In this document: positions 31,179 through 39,208 of the stretch, one piece after another | Numbering within the stretch: the stretch's first letter is position 1 | How the letters are laid out: every line of letters begins with the position of its first letter | NCBI GenBank assembly: GCA_965368335.1 | Contig: CBDUMN010000010.1 | Location: 1 to 54,511 of the forward strand | Direction of reading: 5' to 3' | DNA from: CBDUMN01 sp965368335 | GTDB lineage: Bacteria; Pseudomonadota; Alphaproteobacteria; Rhodospirillales; JAPHRK01 | DNA: 54,511 nt | Made by a program: the position numbers and the translations under genes | Notes under the pieces: model-generated | Database searches by the model: none | Seen by the model: only the letters and a program-made list of their open reading frames with translations | What the model was told of the DNA's origin: nothing

Positions 31179-32339
31179 TTAGCCGAAATGCTTTCGCAAT
31201 CGATCTAGCGCTTCGTCAATGGCGGCGTCCTCCTTGGCAAAGCAGAAACGAGCAAAATGATTGGGGCCATCGGCGCGGTAGAAAGCCCCCATCGGCACAG
31301 CGGTCACCCCCGCTTCGACGGTGATATGGCGGCAGAAATCCGCATCGCTCCCCTTAAAACCCAGGGGCCTGAAATCGGTGGTCAGAAAATAGGTTCCCGC
31401 ACAATCGATAATACCAAAGCCGATCTCTTTCAAACCACGGGCCAGCCGGTCGCGACGCGCCTGCATGTCGGTCACCAGTCCCTTAAAATAGGCATCATCT
31501 TTATTAAGCCCGTAGGCCACGCCTTTTTGCAGTCCGGTCGGCGTCGTAAAGGTGAGAAACTGGTGGGTTTTGGCGATGGGTTGCAGCAGTTCAGGCGCAG
31601 CGACCATATAGCCAATCTTCCAGTTGGTGATCGAAAAGGTCTTGCCCGCCGAACCGATCTTAACGCAACGCTCCCGCATCCCCGGCAGAGTAATCAACGG
31701 AATATGCGACCGTTCGTCAAATACCAGATGTTCATAAACTTCATCGCAAACCGCATAGGCATCGTGCGCCTTAATCAAGCCGGCAATAAAATCGAGCTCT
31801 TCGCGGGTATAAGCCTTCGCGCAAGGATTGGTCGGATTGTTGAGCAAAATCAGCTTGGTTTTCTCGGAGAAGGCCGCCGCCAGCTTTTCCCTCGGCAACT
31901 CCCAATGCGGCGGCTCGACCCGCACCATCTTGGGCACACCGCCCGCTCGCTGAATAATCGGCAAATAGGAGTCATATAGCGGCTCAATCAGCACCACTTC
32001 GTCGCCCGGATTGATCAGACCGAACAGACAATCGGCCAATGCTTCCGTCGCCCCTGAAGTGACCATCACTTCGCTCTGCCAATCCACGTCGAGATCGTAA
32101 AAGCGCTTTTCATGGTCGGCGACGGCCTGCCGCAGCTCAGGAATTCCCATCATGGGCGGATACTGGTGAGGACCTTCGCGAGTCGCTCTGGCGGCTGCGT
32201 CCAAAACATCCTCAGGCTCCAGCCCTTCAGGAAACCCCTGCCCCAGATTGACCGCTTTGTGCTGGACGGCCAGGGCCGACATAACGGTGAAGATCGTCGT
32301 GCCGTAGCTCGACAGGATTTCGTTTCCAATCTTGGTCAT
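31179..32339 (-). CDS. Class I/II aminotransferase (kynurenine/methionine-type)
   Basis: A 386-residue PLP enzyme of fold type I. The cofactor lysine is Lys233 in IGSAGKTFSITNWKIGY. Other marks are NLGQGFPEG, YPPMMGIPELRQAV, VTSGATEALAD, NNPTNPCAKAYTREEL and the CDEVYEHLVFD strand. The YPPMMG and GQGFPE pattern points to the YbdL/kynurenine-glutamine transaminase subgroup, which transaminates methionine, glutamine or aromatic keto acids. The start at 32339 fits the family. It is divergent from the Fur-boxed DUF2325 gene and lies upstream of the amidase fusion. Confidence 0.88.
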   Translation of the reverse strand: MTKIGNEILSSYGTTIFTVMSALAVQHKAVNLGQGFPEGLEPEDVLDAAARATREGPHQYPPMMGIPELRQAVADHEKRFYDLDVDWQSEVMVTSGATEALADCLFGLINPGDEVVLIEPLYDSYLPIIQRAGGVPKMVRVEPPHWELPREKLAAAFSEKTKLILLNNPTNPCAKAYTREELDFIAGLIKAHDAYAVCDEVYEHLVFDERSHIPLITLPGMRERCVKIGSAGKTFSITNWKIGYMVAAPELLQPIAKTHQFLTFTTPTGLQKGVAYGLNKDDAYFKGLVTDMQARRDRLARGLKEIGFGIIDCAGTYFLTTDFRPLGFKGSDADFCRHITVEAGVTAVPMGAFYRADGPNHFARFCFAKEDAAIDEALDRLRKHFG

Positions 32340-32416
32340 AAGATCCCCTAGAATTCTTTCAAGCAGATGGAGTTTAGAAATAAAAATTCCGTGTTTCCAG
32401 TGCTCAAAATAGGCAA

Positions 32417-32446
32417 TTGACAGGATATCGCATAGATTGCTAAAAG
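32417..32446 (+). promoter_or_regulatory. Candidate promoter of the DUF2325 gene
   Basis: TTGACA (32417-32422) and TAAAAG (32441-32446) are 18 bases apart, directly upstream of the Fur-type site. Confidence 0.45.
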
Positions 32447-32455
32447 CTATTTATT

Positions 32456-32474
32456 GATAATCATTCTCATTTGC
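32456..32474. promoter_or_regulatory. Fur-type iron box
   Basis: The reverse complement GCAAATGAGAATGATTATC matches 15 of 19 positions of the classical Fur consensus. It lies about ten bases after the candidate -10 and just before the start codon, where bound Fur would block transcription. Confidence 0.65.
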
Positions 32475-32488
32475 ATTGCGGGGTTGAG

Positions 32489-33757
32489 ATGTGTGAAAAC
32501 TGCGCCAATTCGAACAACATCCAGAAAGCAGGGAAACGTCGGCTGAAACTTTGGGAGCTTCCCTCTCGCTTTCACTGTTCGGTGATCGGAACCTGCCTCA
32601 GCCTTGACGAAATTTATAAAGTGGCTAAGCGCTTCAAGATTTATCCGGAAGGCGAGCAAAACGACTACGCTTATCACGGCATGTTTGTCGGCATTTCTTC
32701 TGGCCAAGGAAATCACAAACCCATCGCACGTCATCTCTCTAAACAACTCGACACCAAATACCTCACCCAGATTGGACGGGTCCGAAAATTGACAGACGAG
32801 CGCGACCTTCGTGAATATTGGGCCCACGCAATGGAAAACGGCAAGGTGGCCGGGGCCTATTGGGCCCTACTCACTCATCCCGCCACCTCTCTCAAATTAC
32901 GCGAACACTTATTTGGCGAAATTCACATGCTCTCCCATTTGTCCGGCGCCTCGGTACGTATAGAGCGCGCACAGATCACGGCGCTTGAAAAAATAATTCG
33001 TACACAAGAAGAAGAGCGCGACGTCGAACGCACCAGATCACGAGACGCCCTTGCTGAAAAAGAGGCCTTTATCCGTATTCAAGGAAAGCAACTGGAAAAG
33101 CTACTGGACAAGGAAAAGCGCTATGACGACGCAGTAGACCGATTGCGATATCTCGAAGACATCAACAACATTCGCTCACAGCAAATTGTCATCAACGAAC
33201 TGCAAAGCCACCTCCAAGACAATGATGAACGAATGAACACGATGGAACGTAAACTCAGCGAAAAAGACAGGCGCATCGCCCAATTGGACCGGCGCTATGT
33301 CAAGGCGCAGGAAATGTTAGAGCAAAGCCGGGAACAGGTTAAAGCACTGGAGGCGACTTTAGCTGAAATCCTAAGCCCACCACATTGCGAAAACGACGCT
33401 TGCCCCATTTCAGGCCAGGAAGAAGATTTCGACCTCTGCGGTCGTTGCATTGCTTTTGTCGGTGGCCGATCAAATCAGACACCCCACTTCAGAGAATTGG
33501 TTGAGCGCTATAATGGTCAATTCATTCACCACGACGGGGGGCTTGAAAGCGGCCAGGGAAAACTGGAAAGCGTTTTGGCGAAGGCTGACGCCGTTCTTTT
33601 TCCCGTCGATTGCGTAAGCCACAACGCCTCGCGCGATATCAAACGATTTTGCAAGCAAGGCCAAAAACCTTTTGTCCCCCTTCCGTCCTCCGGCCTTTCA
33701 AGTTTCACTCTGGCCTTGAAAGAAACAGCAGACAAAATCAATCCCACAGGAGGCTAG
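32489..33757 (+). CDS. DUF2325 coiled-coil protein, probably iron-regulated
   Basis: A 422-residue soluble protein. The N-terminus has Cys2 and Cys5 (MCENCANS), and residues 20-155 are a folded domain I cannot name (LWELPSRFHCSVIGTCLSLDEI). A long charged coiled coil covers about 160-305. A Cys-containing linker (CENDACPIS...CGRC) leads to a DUF2325 domain at about 325-415 (CIAFVGGRSNQTPHFREL, DAVLFPVDCVSHNASRDIKRFC, FVPLPSSGLSSF), a Rossmann-like fold. The ATG at 32489 is preferred to the TTG at 32471, which falls inside the Fur box. Many cysteines and a Fur site suggest an iron-linked job, which is inference. Confidence 0.8.
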   Translation: MCENCANSNNIQKAGKRRLKLWELPSRFHCSVIGTCLSLDEIYKVAKRFKIYPEGEQNDYAYHGMFVGISSGQGNHKPIARHLSKQLDTKYLTQIGRVRKLTDERDLREYWAHAMENGKVAGAYWALLTHPATSLKLREHLFGEIHMLSHLSGASVRIERAQITALEKIIRTQEEERDVERTRSRDALAEKEAFIRIQGKQLEKLLDKEKRYDDAVDRLRYLEDINNIRSQQIVINELQSHLQDNDERMNTMERKLSEKDRRIAQLDRRYVKAQEMLEQSREQVKALEATLAEILSPPHCENDACPISGQEEDFDLCGRCIAFVGGRSNQTPHFRELVERYNGQFIHHDGGLESGQGKLESVLAKADAVLFPVDCVSHNASRDIKRFCKQGQKPFVPLPSSGLSSFTLALKETADKINPTGG

Positions 33758-33776
33758 GGTCGGATCGTTTTAGGCT

Positions 33777-33793
33777 GAGCCATAAAATGGCTC
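33777..33793. other. Stem-loop after the DUF2325 gene
   Basis: GAGCCAT-AAA-ATGGCTC is a perfect seven-pair hairpin 19 bases after the stop. No T-run follows. The region to glnB (33758-34112) otherwise holds the NtrC-type dyad and sigma-54 promoter. Confidence 0.4.
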
Positions 33794-33866
33794 GATCTAA
33801 TCTAGGGCCAGGCCCCATTAATCTGATCACACACAAGGCCGGACGAAATCAGCGCCAAATATCTAG

Positions 33867-33883
33867 TGCATATTTTTTATGCA
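33867..33883. promoter_or_regulatory. NtrC-type enhancer dyad
   Basis: TGCATA-TTTTT-TATGCA is a perfect dyad with the TGCA-N9-TGCA spacing of NtrC sites. It lies about 105 bases before the -24 element of the sigma-54 promoter. Confidence 0.6.
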
Positions 33884-33988
33884 AACGCCTATTTTTTAAC
33901 CCTCAAGCCAGTCTCACTTCAAGGCTGTTCACGCTTATCCACAGCTTGATTTCCAAGGCTTCCGCCAGTCTGCTGAATTGACTCGCAC

Positions 33989-34006
33989 TTGGCATGAAAG
34001 GTGCTT
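33989..34006 (+). promoter_or_regulatory. Sigma-54 promoter of glnB-glnA
   Basis: TTGGCATGAAAGGTGCTT has the -24 GG (33991-33992) and -12 GC (34003-34004) exactly ten bases apart and is close to the consensus TTGGCACG-N4-TTGCT. Confidence 0.75.
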
Positions 34007-34112
34007 AGTCTGTGGCGGTTCTCGGAAATCTTTATGGGGATTTTCGAGGTAAGCCATGGAAAATCTGAGAGCGCGACGCGACGTGCTCAGGGGATAAGGA
34101 AAGGCCGGATAG

Positions 34113-34451
34113 ATGAAGAAGATCGAGGCGATCATTAAGCCCTTCAAGCTTGATGAAGTCAAAGAAGCGCTACACGATGTGGGCCTCCAGGGGATCACGG
34201 TAATCGAAGCCAAGGGCTTCGGTCGCCAAAAAGGACACACCGAGCTCTATCGCGGCGCCGAATATGTGGTGGACTTCCTACCCAAAGTGAAAATCGAGGT
34301 CATTATCGACGATCCTCAAGTTGAGCAGGCCGTCGAAGCCATTCAGACCGCCGCCCAGACGGGCCGTATCGGGGATGGCAAGATTTTCATTTCCACGGTG
34401 GACGAAGCAATCCGCATCCGTACCGGCGAGAGGGGGACCGACGCCGTTTAG
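34113..34451 (+). CDS. glnB: Nitrogen regulatory protein P-II
   Basis: A 112-residue trimeric signal protein that reports 2-oxoglutarate, ATP/ADP and glutamine status to GlnE, NtrB and others. The T-loop with the uridylylation site Tyr51 (ELYRGAEYVVDFLPK) is intact, as are the B-loop TGRIGDGKIF and the C-terminal IRIRTGERG. It lies 92 bases before glnA and behind a sigma-54 promoter, the standard alphaproteobacterial glnBA arrangement, so expression should rise under nitrogen limitation via NtrC. Confidence 0.95.
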   Translation: MKKIEAIIKPFKLDEVKEALHDVGLQGITVIEAKGFGRQKGHTELYRGAEYVVDFLPKVKIEVIIDDPQVEQAVEAIQTAAQTGRIGDGKIFISTVDEAIRIRTGERGTDAV

Positions 34452-34460
34452 TCAACCGCC

Positions 34461-34487
34461 GGGCCATATCCATGGGCCTAGCTTTTT
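34461..34487 (+). terminator. Weak hairpin between glnB and glnA
   Basis: GGGCCAT-ATCC-ATGGGCC (six pairs with one G-G mismatch) is followed by TAGCTTTTTG. It could partly attenuate readthrough from glnB to glnA; low confidence. Confidence 0.35.
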
Positions 34488-34543
34488 GTGCTCTTTAGTT
34501 ATCAAGCAATACCGCTGTTATACAAGGAAAGGGAAACCTGACG

Positions 34544-35965
34544 ATGGCCTTTGATTGCAAAACCGCTGCCGACATCATCAACGTCATTAAAGAAAACGAT
34601 ATTGAATTCGTTGATCTGCGCTTCACCGACCCGCGCGGCAAGTGGCAGCACCTGACCATGTGCTCCGACGCCATGGACGAGGATGCGTTCGAAGACGGCA
34701 TCATGTTCGACGGCTCCTCCATCGCAGGATGGAAAGAGATCAACGAGTCTGACATGACCCTGATCCCGGACGTGACTTCCGCCGTCCTTGATCCGTTCTC
34801 CGCACAGACCCAATTGATCCTGTTCTGTGACATCATCGAGCCTTCGACGGGCCAAAACTACGAGCGCGACCCGCGCTCCATCGCCAAGAAGGCCCTGGCC
34901 TACATGGCGTCCGCCGGTGTTGGCGACACGGCCTACTTCGGCGCTGAACCCGAATTCTTCGTCTTCGACGACGTGCGTTTCGACGTTCAGATGAACAAAA
35001 CCTTCTATGAACTCGATTCTGAAGAAGCCCCTTACGTTTCCGGCAAAATCTTCGCCGAAGGCAACGTCGGTCACCGTCCGGGCATCAAGGGCGGCTACTT
35101 CCCGGTTCCGCCGGTTGACGCCGTTCCCGACCTGCGCGCCGAAATGGTCACCGTGGGCAAGGAAATGGGCCTCAAGATGGACAAGCACCACCACGAAGTG
35201 GCGCCGTCTCAGCACGAACTGGGCATGTTGTTCGACACCCTGGTCAAAGCAGCCGACAATGTACAGATTTACAAGTACGTCGTTCACATGGTCGCCCATA
35301 CCTACGGCAAGTCGGCCACCTTCATGCCGAAGCCGATCATCAACGACAATGGCTCGGGTATGCACGTCCACCAGTCCATCTGGAAAGACGGCAAACCGAC
35401 TTTTGCCGGTTCGGGTTACGCCGATCTGTCGGACACCTGCCTCTACTACATTGGCGGCATCATCAAACACGCCAAGGCGATCAACGCATTCACCAACCCG
35501 TCGACCAACTCCTACAAGCGTCTAATCCCGGGCTTCGAAGCGCCCGTGCTGCTGGCTTACTCGGCCCGCAACCGTTCCGCTTCCTGCCGAATTCCGTTCG
35601 CGTCCAACCCGAAAGGCAAACGCGTCGAAGTCCGCTTCCCGGATGCGACCGCTAACCCGTACCTGGCCTTCACCGCTATGATGATGGCCGGTCTGGACGG
35701 CATCCAGAACAAAATCCATCCGGGCGACGCCATGGATAAGAACCTCTACGACCTGCCGCCTGAAGAACTTAAAGACGTCCCGACCGTCTGCGGCAGCCTC
35801 CGTGAGGCTCTCGAAGCTCTCGACGCCGACCGCGAGTTCCTCAAAAAGGGCGATGTGATGACCGACGACATGATCGACGGCTACCTCGCGCTCAAGTGGG
35901 AAGAAGTCTACAACTTCGAACACACCCCGCACCCTGTCGAGTTCGAAATGTATTACAGCTCCTAA
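34544..35965 (+). CDS. glnA: Glutamine synthetase, type I
   Basis: A 473-residue dodecameric enzyme making glutamine from glutamate, ammonia and ATP. The metal and active-site motifs MFDGSSIAGWKEI, GAEPEFFVFDD, KMDKHHHEVAPSQHELG, NGSGMHVHQSIW and NRSASCRIPF are intact. Tyr402 in KNLYDLPPEE is the adenylylation site, so the enzyme should be under GlnE control. AAGGAAAGGGAAA precedes the start. It follows glnB and ends in a strong terminator. Confidence 0.96.
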   Translation: MAFDCKTAADIINVIKENDIEFVDLRFTDPRGKWQHLTMCSDAMDEDAFEDGIMFDGSSIAGWKEINESDMTLIPDVTSAVLDPFSAQTQLILFCDIIEPSTGQNYERDPRSIAKKALAYMASAGVGDTAYFGAEPEFFVFDDVRFDVQMNKTFYELDSEEAPYVSGKIFAEGNVGHRPGIKGGYFPVPPVDAVPDLRAEMVTVGKEMGLKMDKHHHEVAPSQHELGMLFDTLVKAADNVQIYKYVVHMVAHTYGKSATFMPKPIINDNGSGMHVHQSIWKDGKPTFAGSGYADLSDTCLYYIGGIIKHAKAINAFTNPSTNSYKRLIPGFEAPVLLAYSARNRSASCRIPFASNPKGKRVEVRFPDATANPYLAFTAMMMAGLDGIQNKIHPGDAMDKNLYDLPPEELKDVPTVCGSLREALEALDADREFLKKGDVMTDDMIDGYLALKWEEVYNFEHTPHPVEFEMYYSS

Positions 35966-35992
35966 GAGCTTCCGTACTACCGCAAAGACAAG

Positions 35993-36026
35993 AAAGGCCC
36001 CGCCGATTTGGCGGGGCCTTTTTTTG
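35993..36026 (+). terminator. Strong intrinsic terminator of glnA
   Basis: AAAGGCCCCGCC-GATTT-GGCGGGGCCTTT is a perfect 12-pair stem ending in T7. Confidence 0.93.
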
Positions 36027-36051
36027 AGATTTCTTTTGCCCGGTTAAAGGG

Positions 36052-36354
36052 TCAATCTTCTCGTCTCGGGCCGGTACGCCTGTTAATGCTCCGGCGTTCA
36101 TATTCTTGACGGCGCTCACCGACGCGACGATCCTTGCCCGAACGGACGACCATCGGGCTGCCATCTTCCCTTGCGCCACCTTCAGCCAGAGCCTGATTCG
36201 GGTCCGCATCGTTTCCCTGGCGCCTTTCACCTTGCGTTCGGCGTTCGGCTCCAGAACGTCGTTCAACGTATTCTCTTCGGTCACGCGGCACACGCCGATC
36301 CACGCCAGAGCGCTCATCAACGCCGAAAATGCTGATTCCAGAATTCTTCCCCAT
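36052..36354 (-). CDS. Arg-rich repeat protein, unknown
   Basis: A 100-residue, very basic and hydrophilic protein built of degenerate repeats of the form (S/G)G-x-DRR or ERR: SGVDRRVPRDRREYVERR, SGAERRTQGERRQ, and after a 25-residue Ala/Gly/Glu linker SGKDRRVGERRQEYERR and INRRTGPRR. The two halves look like an internal duplication. There is no fold I can name. The ATG at 36354 has AGGAGG twelve bases upstream. Similar GPDRRR and KPDRRQ motifs form the tail of the CheY-like protein at 1684-2238, which suggests a shared nucleic-acid or polyanion-binding mode (inference). Confidence 0.6.
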   Translation of the reverse strand: MGKNSGISIFGVDERSGVDRRVPRDRREYVERRSGAERRTQGERRQGNDADPNQALAEGGAREDGSPMVVRSGKDRRVGERRQEYERRSINRRTGPRRED

Positions 36355-36575
36355 ACCTTGCAAAGGCCTCCTAACCGATTTCGTTTTTCACGGCGACGCC
36401 TCCCTCCCCAGGAAACCGCGAAACCCACCTACCATCATAAGAAATTAGGTTTGAATTGAAAGTCCAGGGGGAAGCCACCCTTAAGAAGGGCTAAAAATCT
36501 AATTTAAAAATATATGTTGCCTTTTTGTTCTTTTTTTGATACCTCTTTGTTCACGTTATTGAAAAGGAGGTTCCC

Positions 36576-36659
36576 ATGTCAGTCATTCGTATGTCCAAAG
36601 ATTTTGCCGCTTTGTCGTTGGTGTTTGCAGCGGGCTACCTATGGCTGGTGGCGGCCTAG
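36576..36659 (+). CDS. Membrane microprotein, 27 aa
   Basis: A short ORF with an excellent ribosome site (AAAAGGAGG, five bases before ATG). It encodes 27 residues: a basic start MSVIRMSKD, then a single hydrophobic helix of about 18 residues ending GYLWLVAA and the TAG stop. It is preceded by 100 bases of AT-rich sequence. The downstream thioesterase gene faces it, so it is a stand-alone gene and not a leader peptide. It looks like a small single-pass inner-membrane protein; the function is unknown. Confidence 0.6.
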   Translation: MSVIRMSKDFAALSLVFAAGYLWLVAA

Positions 36660-36684
36660 TCGATTCGCTGGCCGCCATTTGCTG

Positions 36685-37071
36685 TTATTCAGATGGAACA
36701 GGCCGAGGGTCGCCGTTTTCATCAATGGCGACAAAGGTGAAAACGCCTTCGGTGACTTTAATCAGTTCACCTTCTACTCGGCGCTGGACCCAAGCCTCAA
36801 CTTCCGTGGTGATAGAAGTGTTCCCAACCTTTGCGATGTTGACATAGAAACTCACGACATCACCGACATAGACGGGACGGTGAAAGGTCATTCCCGTCAC
36901 AGCCACCGTTGCAACACGGCCCTTCGCCCTATTATCCGCCGCTGCGCCGCCGGCGATATCCATCTGGCTCATCAGCCAGCCGCCAAAAACGTCGCCACTG
37001 GGGTTGGTATCGGCCGGCATCGCCAGGGTCCGGATTTCAATTTCGCCGCGAGGGGCATCCAGCTCGGCCAT
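36685..37071 (-). CDS. YciA-type acyl-CoA thioesterase
   Basis: A 128-residue single hot-dog-fold thioesterase hydrolysing acyl-CoAs in the cytoplasm. It shows TLAMPADTNPSGDVFGGWLMSQMDIAGG with the catalytic Asp in the D-x-F-GG pattern, VTGMTFHRPVYVGDVVSFYV and EGVFTFVAID, all typical of YciA. The ATG at 37071 is chosen because GGAGCG precedes it by six bases; upstream ATG 37083 and GTG 37089 have no ribosome site. It is divergent from parE. Confidence 0.87.
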   Translation of the reverse strand: MAELDAPRGEIEIRTLAMPADTNPSGDVFGGWLMSQMDIAGGAAADNRAKGRVATVAVTGMTFHRPVYVGDVVSFYVNIAKVGNTSITTEVEAWVQRRVEGELIKVTEGVFTFVAIDENGDPRPVPSE

Positions 37072-37198
37072 TATTCGCTCCATTTGCACTAGATATTGTA
37101 AGAAAGTCTTTTCACGAACACTGTATCATGCTTGCGCCCGCCTTCCGTCAACCTTATAACCGAATGATCCATTCAACAATGCGATATGAGCACCGATT

Positions 37199-39196
37199 TT
37201 GAGCAGCGATCTCGACCTTTTTGAAGCGACCCCGACAGACAACGGCGATTATTCGGCCAAGGACATCGAAGTTCTGGAAGGTCTGGAACCGGTCCGCCGC
37301 CGTCCCGGCATGTATATCGGAGGGACCGATGAAACCGCGCTGCACCATCTGGTCGCCGAAGTGCTCGACAACTCCATGGATGAAGCTGTCGCCGGACACG
37401 CCTCGCGCATCGATATTGAGTTGGGCGGTGACAATACGGTAACCATCCGTGATAACGGACGCGGCATCCCCATCGATCCGCACCCCAAGTTCAAAGACAA
37501 ATCGGCGCTTGAAGTTATTCTCACCACCCTTCATTCAGGCGGCAAGTTCAGCGGTAAGGCTTACCAAACCTCCGGCGGTCTGCACGGAGTTGGCATTTCC
37601 GTGGTGAACGCCTTATCCGAACATTTGGAAGTCGAGGTGGCGCGCGACCGGCAGCTTTACTCGCAGCGCTTCTCAAAAGGCGCCCCTCTCGGAAAAATCG
37701 AAAACAAAGGAGCCGTTCAAAACCGCCGCGGCACCTCGGTTATTTTCCGACCCGACCTCAGTATTTTTGGTGAAAAGGCACGGTTCAAACCGTCTCGCCT
37801 CTACCGCATGGCCCGCTCCAAAGCCTACCTGTTCAAAGGAGTCGAAATTCGCTGGTCCTGCAACCCGGCTCTGATCGCCGAAGGCGATGAAACTCCTGCC
37901 GAAGCAACCCTGCACTTCCCTGGCGGTCTGGCCGACTTTCTCGCCGTTTCCCTGGAAAAGCGCAGAACCCACACCCCCCGCCCCTTCGCCGGAGAAGCAA
38001 AACTCAATGGCGGGTCGGGCAAAGTGGAATGGGCCGTGGCCTGGCCAATGGACGACGATGGCTTTCTCAGTTCTTACTGCAACACGGTCCCGACTCCTTT
38101 TGGCGGAACCCATGAAAGCGGCCTCAAATCGGCGCTGACGAAAGCCATTAAGGCTCACGGCGAAATGCTCAGCATTAAGAATATCGGCAAGATCATGGCC
38201 GATGACGTGGTCGGTGGCGCAGCCATCATGCTTTCGGTCTTCATCCGCGACCCTCAGTTTCAGGGGCAGACCAAAGAAAAGCTGACCACGGCGGAAGCGG
38301 CAAAGCTCGTTGAAGCTGGGGTCCGCGATCATTTCGACCACTGGCTCTCTGAAGACCCGGAAGTCGCACGAACCCTAATTGAGCATGTGGTCGGCCGGGC
38401 CGAATCCCGGTTACGCAAACGCCAGGCAAAAGAACTCAAACGCCAATCGGCTACTCGGCGCTTACGTCTACCGGGCAAGCTGTCCGACTGTAGTCAGTCG
38501 GTTGCCGAGGGAACCGAGATTTTCCTCGTCGAGGGCGACTCGGCGGGCGGTTCGGCTAAACAGGCCCGTAACCGCAAAACCCAAGCCGTTCTGCCTCTGC
38601 GGGGCAAAATCCTCAATGTGGCCAGCGCCAGTGAAGACAAACTCGCCGGAAATCAGGAGCTTCGCGATTTAGTCGAGGCCCTGGGATGCGGCTTCGGCGA
38701 CGCTTTTGATCTGGAAGGCTTGCGCTACGAGAAAGTCGTAATCATGACCGACGCCGATGTGGACGGCGCACACATCGCCTCGCTTTTGATGACCTTTTTC
38801 TACCGCCTCATGCCGGAACTCATCGAGACGGGACATCTCTATCTCGCCATGCCGCCGCTCTACCGAATCGCTCAAGGCGGCACCGTTCAATACGCCCGCG
38901 ACGACGCTCACAAAGACCAGTTGATCAAAGAGGTTTTCACCGGGCGCGGTAAAATCGATATCAGCCGGTTCAAGGGCCTTGGTGAAATGCCCCCCGCTCA
39001 ACTGAAAGATACCACGATGGACCCGGAGCGTCGCTCTTTGATCCGAGTGACCATTCCTCACGGACTGACCGATGAAGAAGCGCCGGAAGCCGACGAAACC
39101 AAGACGCTTGTTGAAGACCTGATGGGCCGCAAGCCTGAAAAACGCTTTGCTTTTATCCAGGAACACGCCCGCTTCGTCGAAGACCTGGACGTCTAA
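37199..39196 (+). CDS. parE: DNA topoisomerase IV subunit B
   Basis: A 665-residue type II topoisomerase ATPase subunit that decatenates chromosomes with ParC. The GHKL ATPase has EVLDNSMDEAVAG, IRDNGRGIPIDPHP and GGLHGVGISVVNALS. The TOPRIM domain has EIFLVEGDSAGGSAKQARNR and IMTDADVDGAHIASLL. The C-terminus ends before any GyrB-type insertion, so ParE and not GyrB. The start must be TTG at 37199 (or ATT just before), because an in-frame TGA lies at 37187 and the next ATG is at residue 38. A 12-codon ATG ORF at 37186-37224 overlaps the start in another frame. Confidence 0.93.
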   Translation: MSSDLDLFEATPTDNGDYSAKDIEVLEGLEPVRRRPGMYIGGTDETALHHLVAEVLDNSMDEAVAGHASRIDIELGGDNTVTIRDNGRGIPIDPHPKFKDKSALEVILTTLHSGGKFSGKAYQTSGGLHGVGISVVNALSEHLEVEVARDRQLYSQRFSKGAPLGKIENKGAVQNRRGTSVIFRPDLSIFGEKARFKPSRLYRMARSKAYLFKGVEIRWSCNPALIAEGDETPAEATLHFPGGLADFLAVSLEKRRTHTPRPFAGEAKLNGGSGKVEWAVAWPMDDDGFLSSYCNTVPTPFGGTHESGLKSALTKAIKAHGEMLSIKNIGKIMADDVVGGAAIMLSVFIRDPQFQGQTKEKLTTAEAAKLVEAGVRDHFDHWLSEDPEVARTLIEHVVGRAESRLRKRQAKELKRQSATRRLRLPGKLSDCSQSVAEGTEIFLVEGDSAGGSAKQARNRKTQAVLPLRGKILNVASASEDKLAGNQELRDLVEALGCGFGDAFDLEGLRYEKVVIMTDADVDGAHIASLLMTFFYRLMPELIETGHLYLAMPPLYRIAQGGTVQYARDDAHKDQLIKEVFTGRGKIDISRFKGLGEMPPAQLKDTTMDPERRSLIRVTIPHGLTDEEAPEADETKTLVEDLMGRKPEKRFAFIQEHARFVEDLDV

Positions 39197-39208
39197 AACG
39201 ATCACACT

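Noticed and set aside
36576..36659. A leader peptide for a downstream gene
   Set aside because: The next gene is on the opposite strand and no hairpin-plus-T-run follows, so attenuation does not apply.
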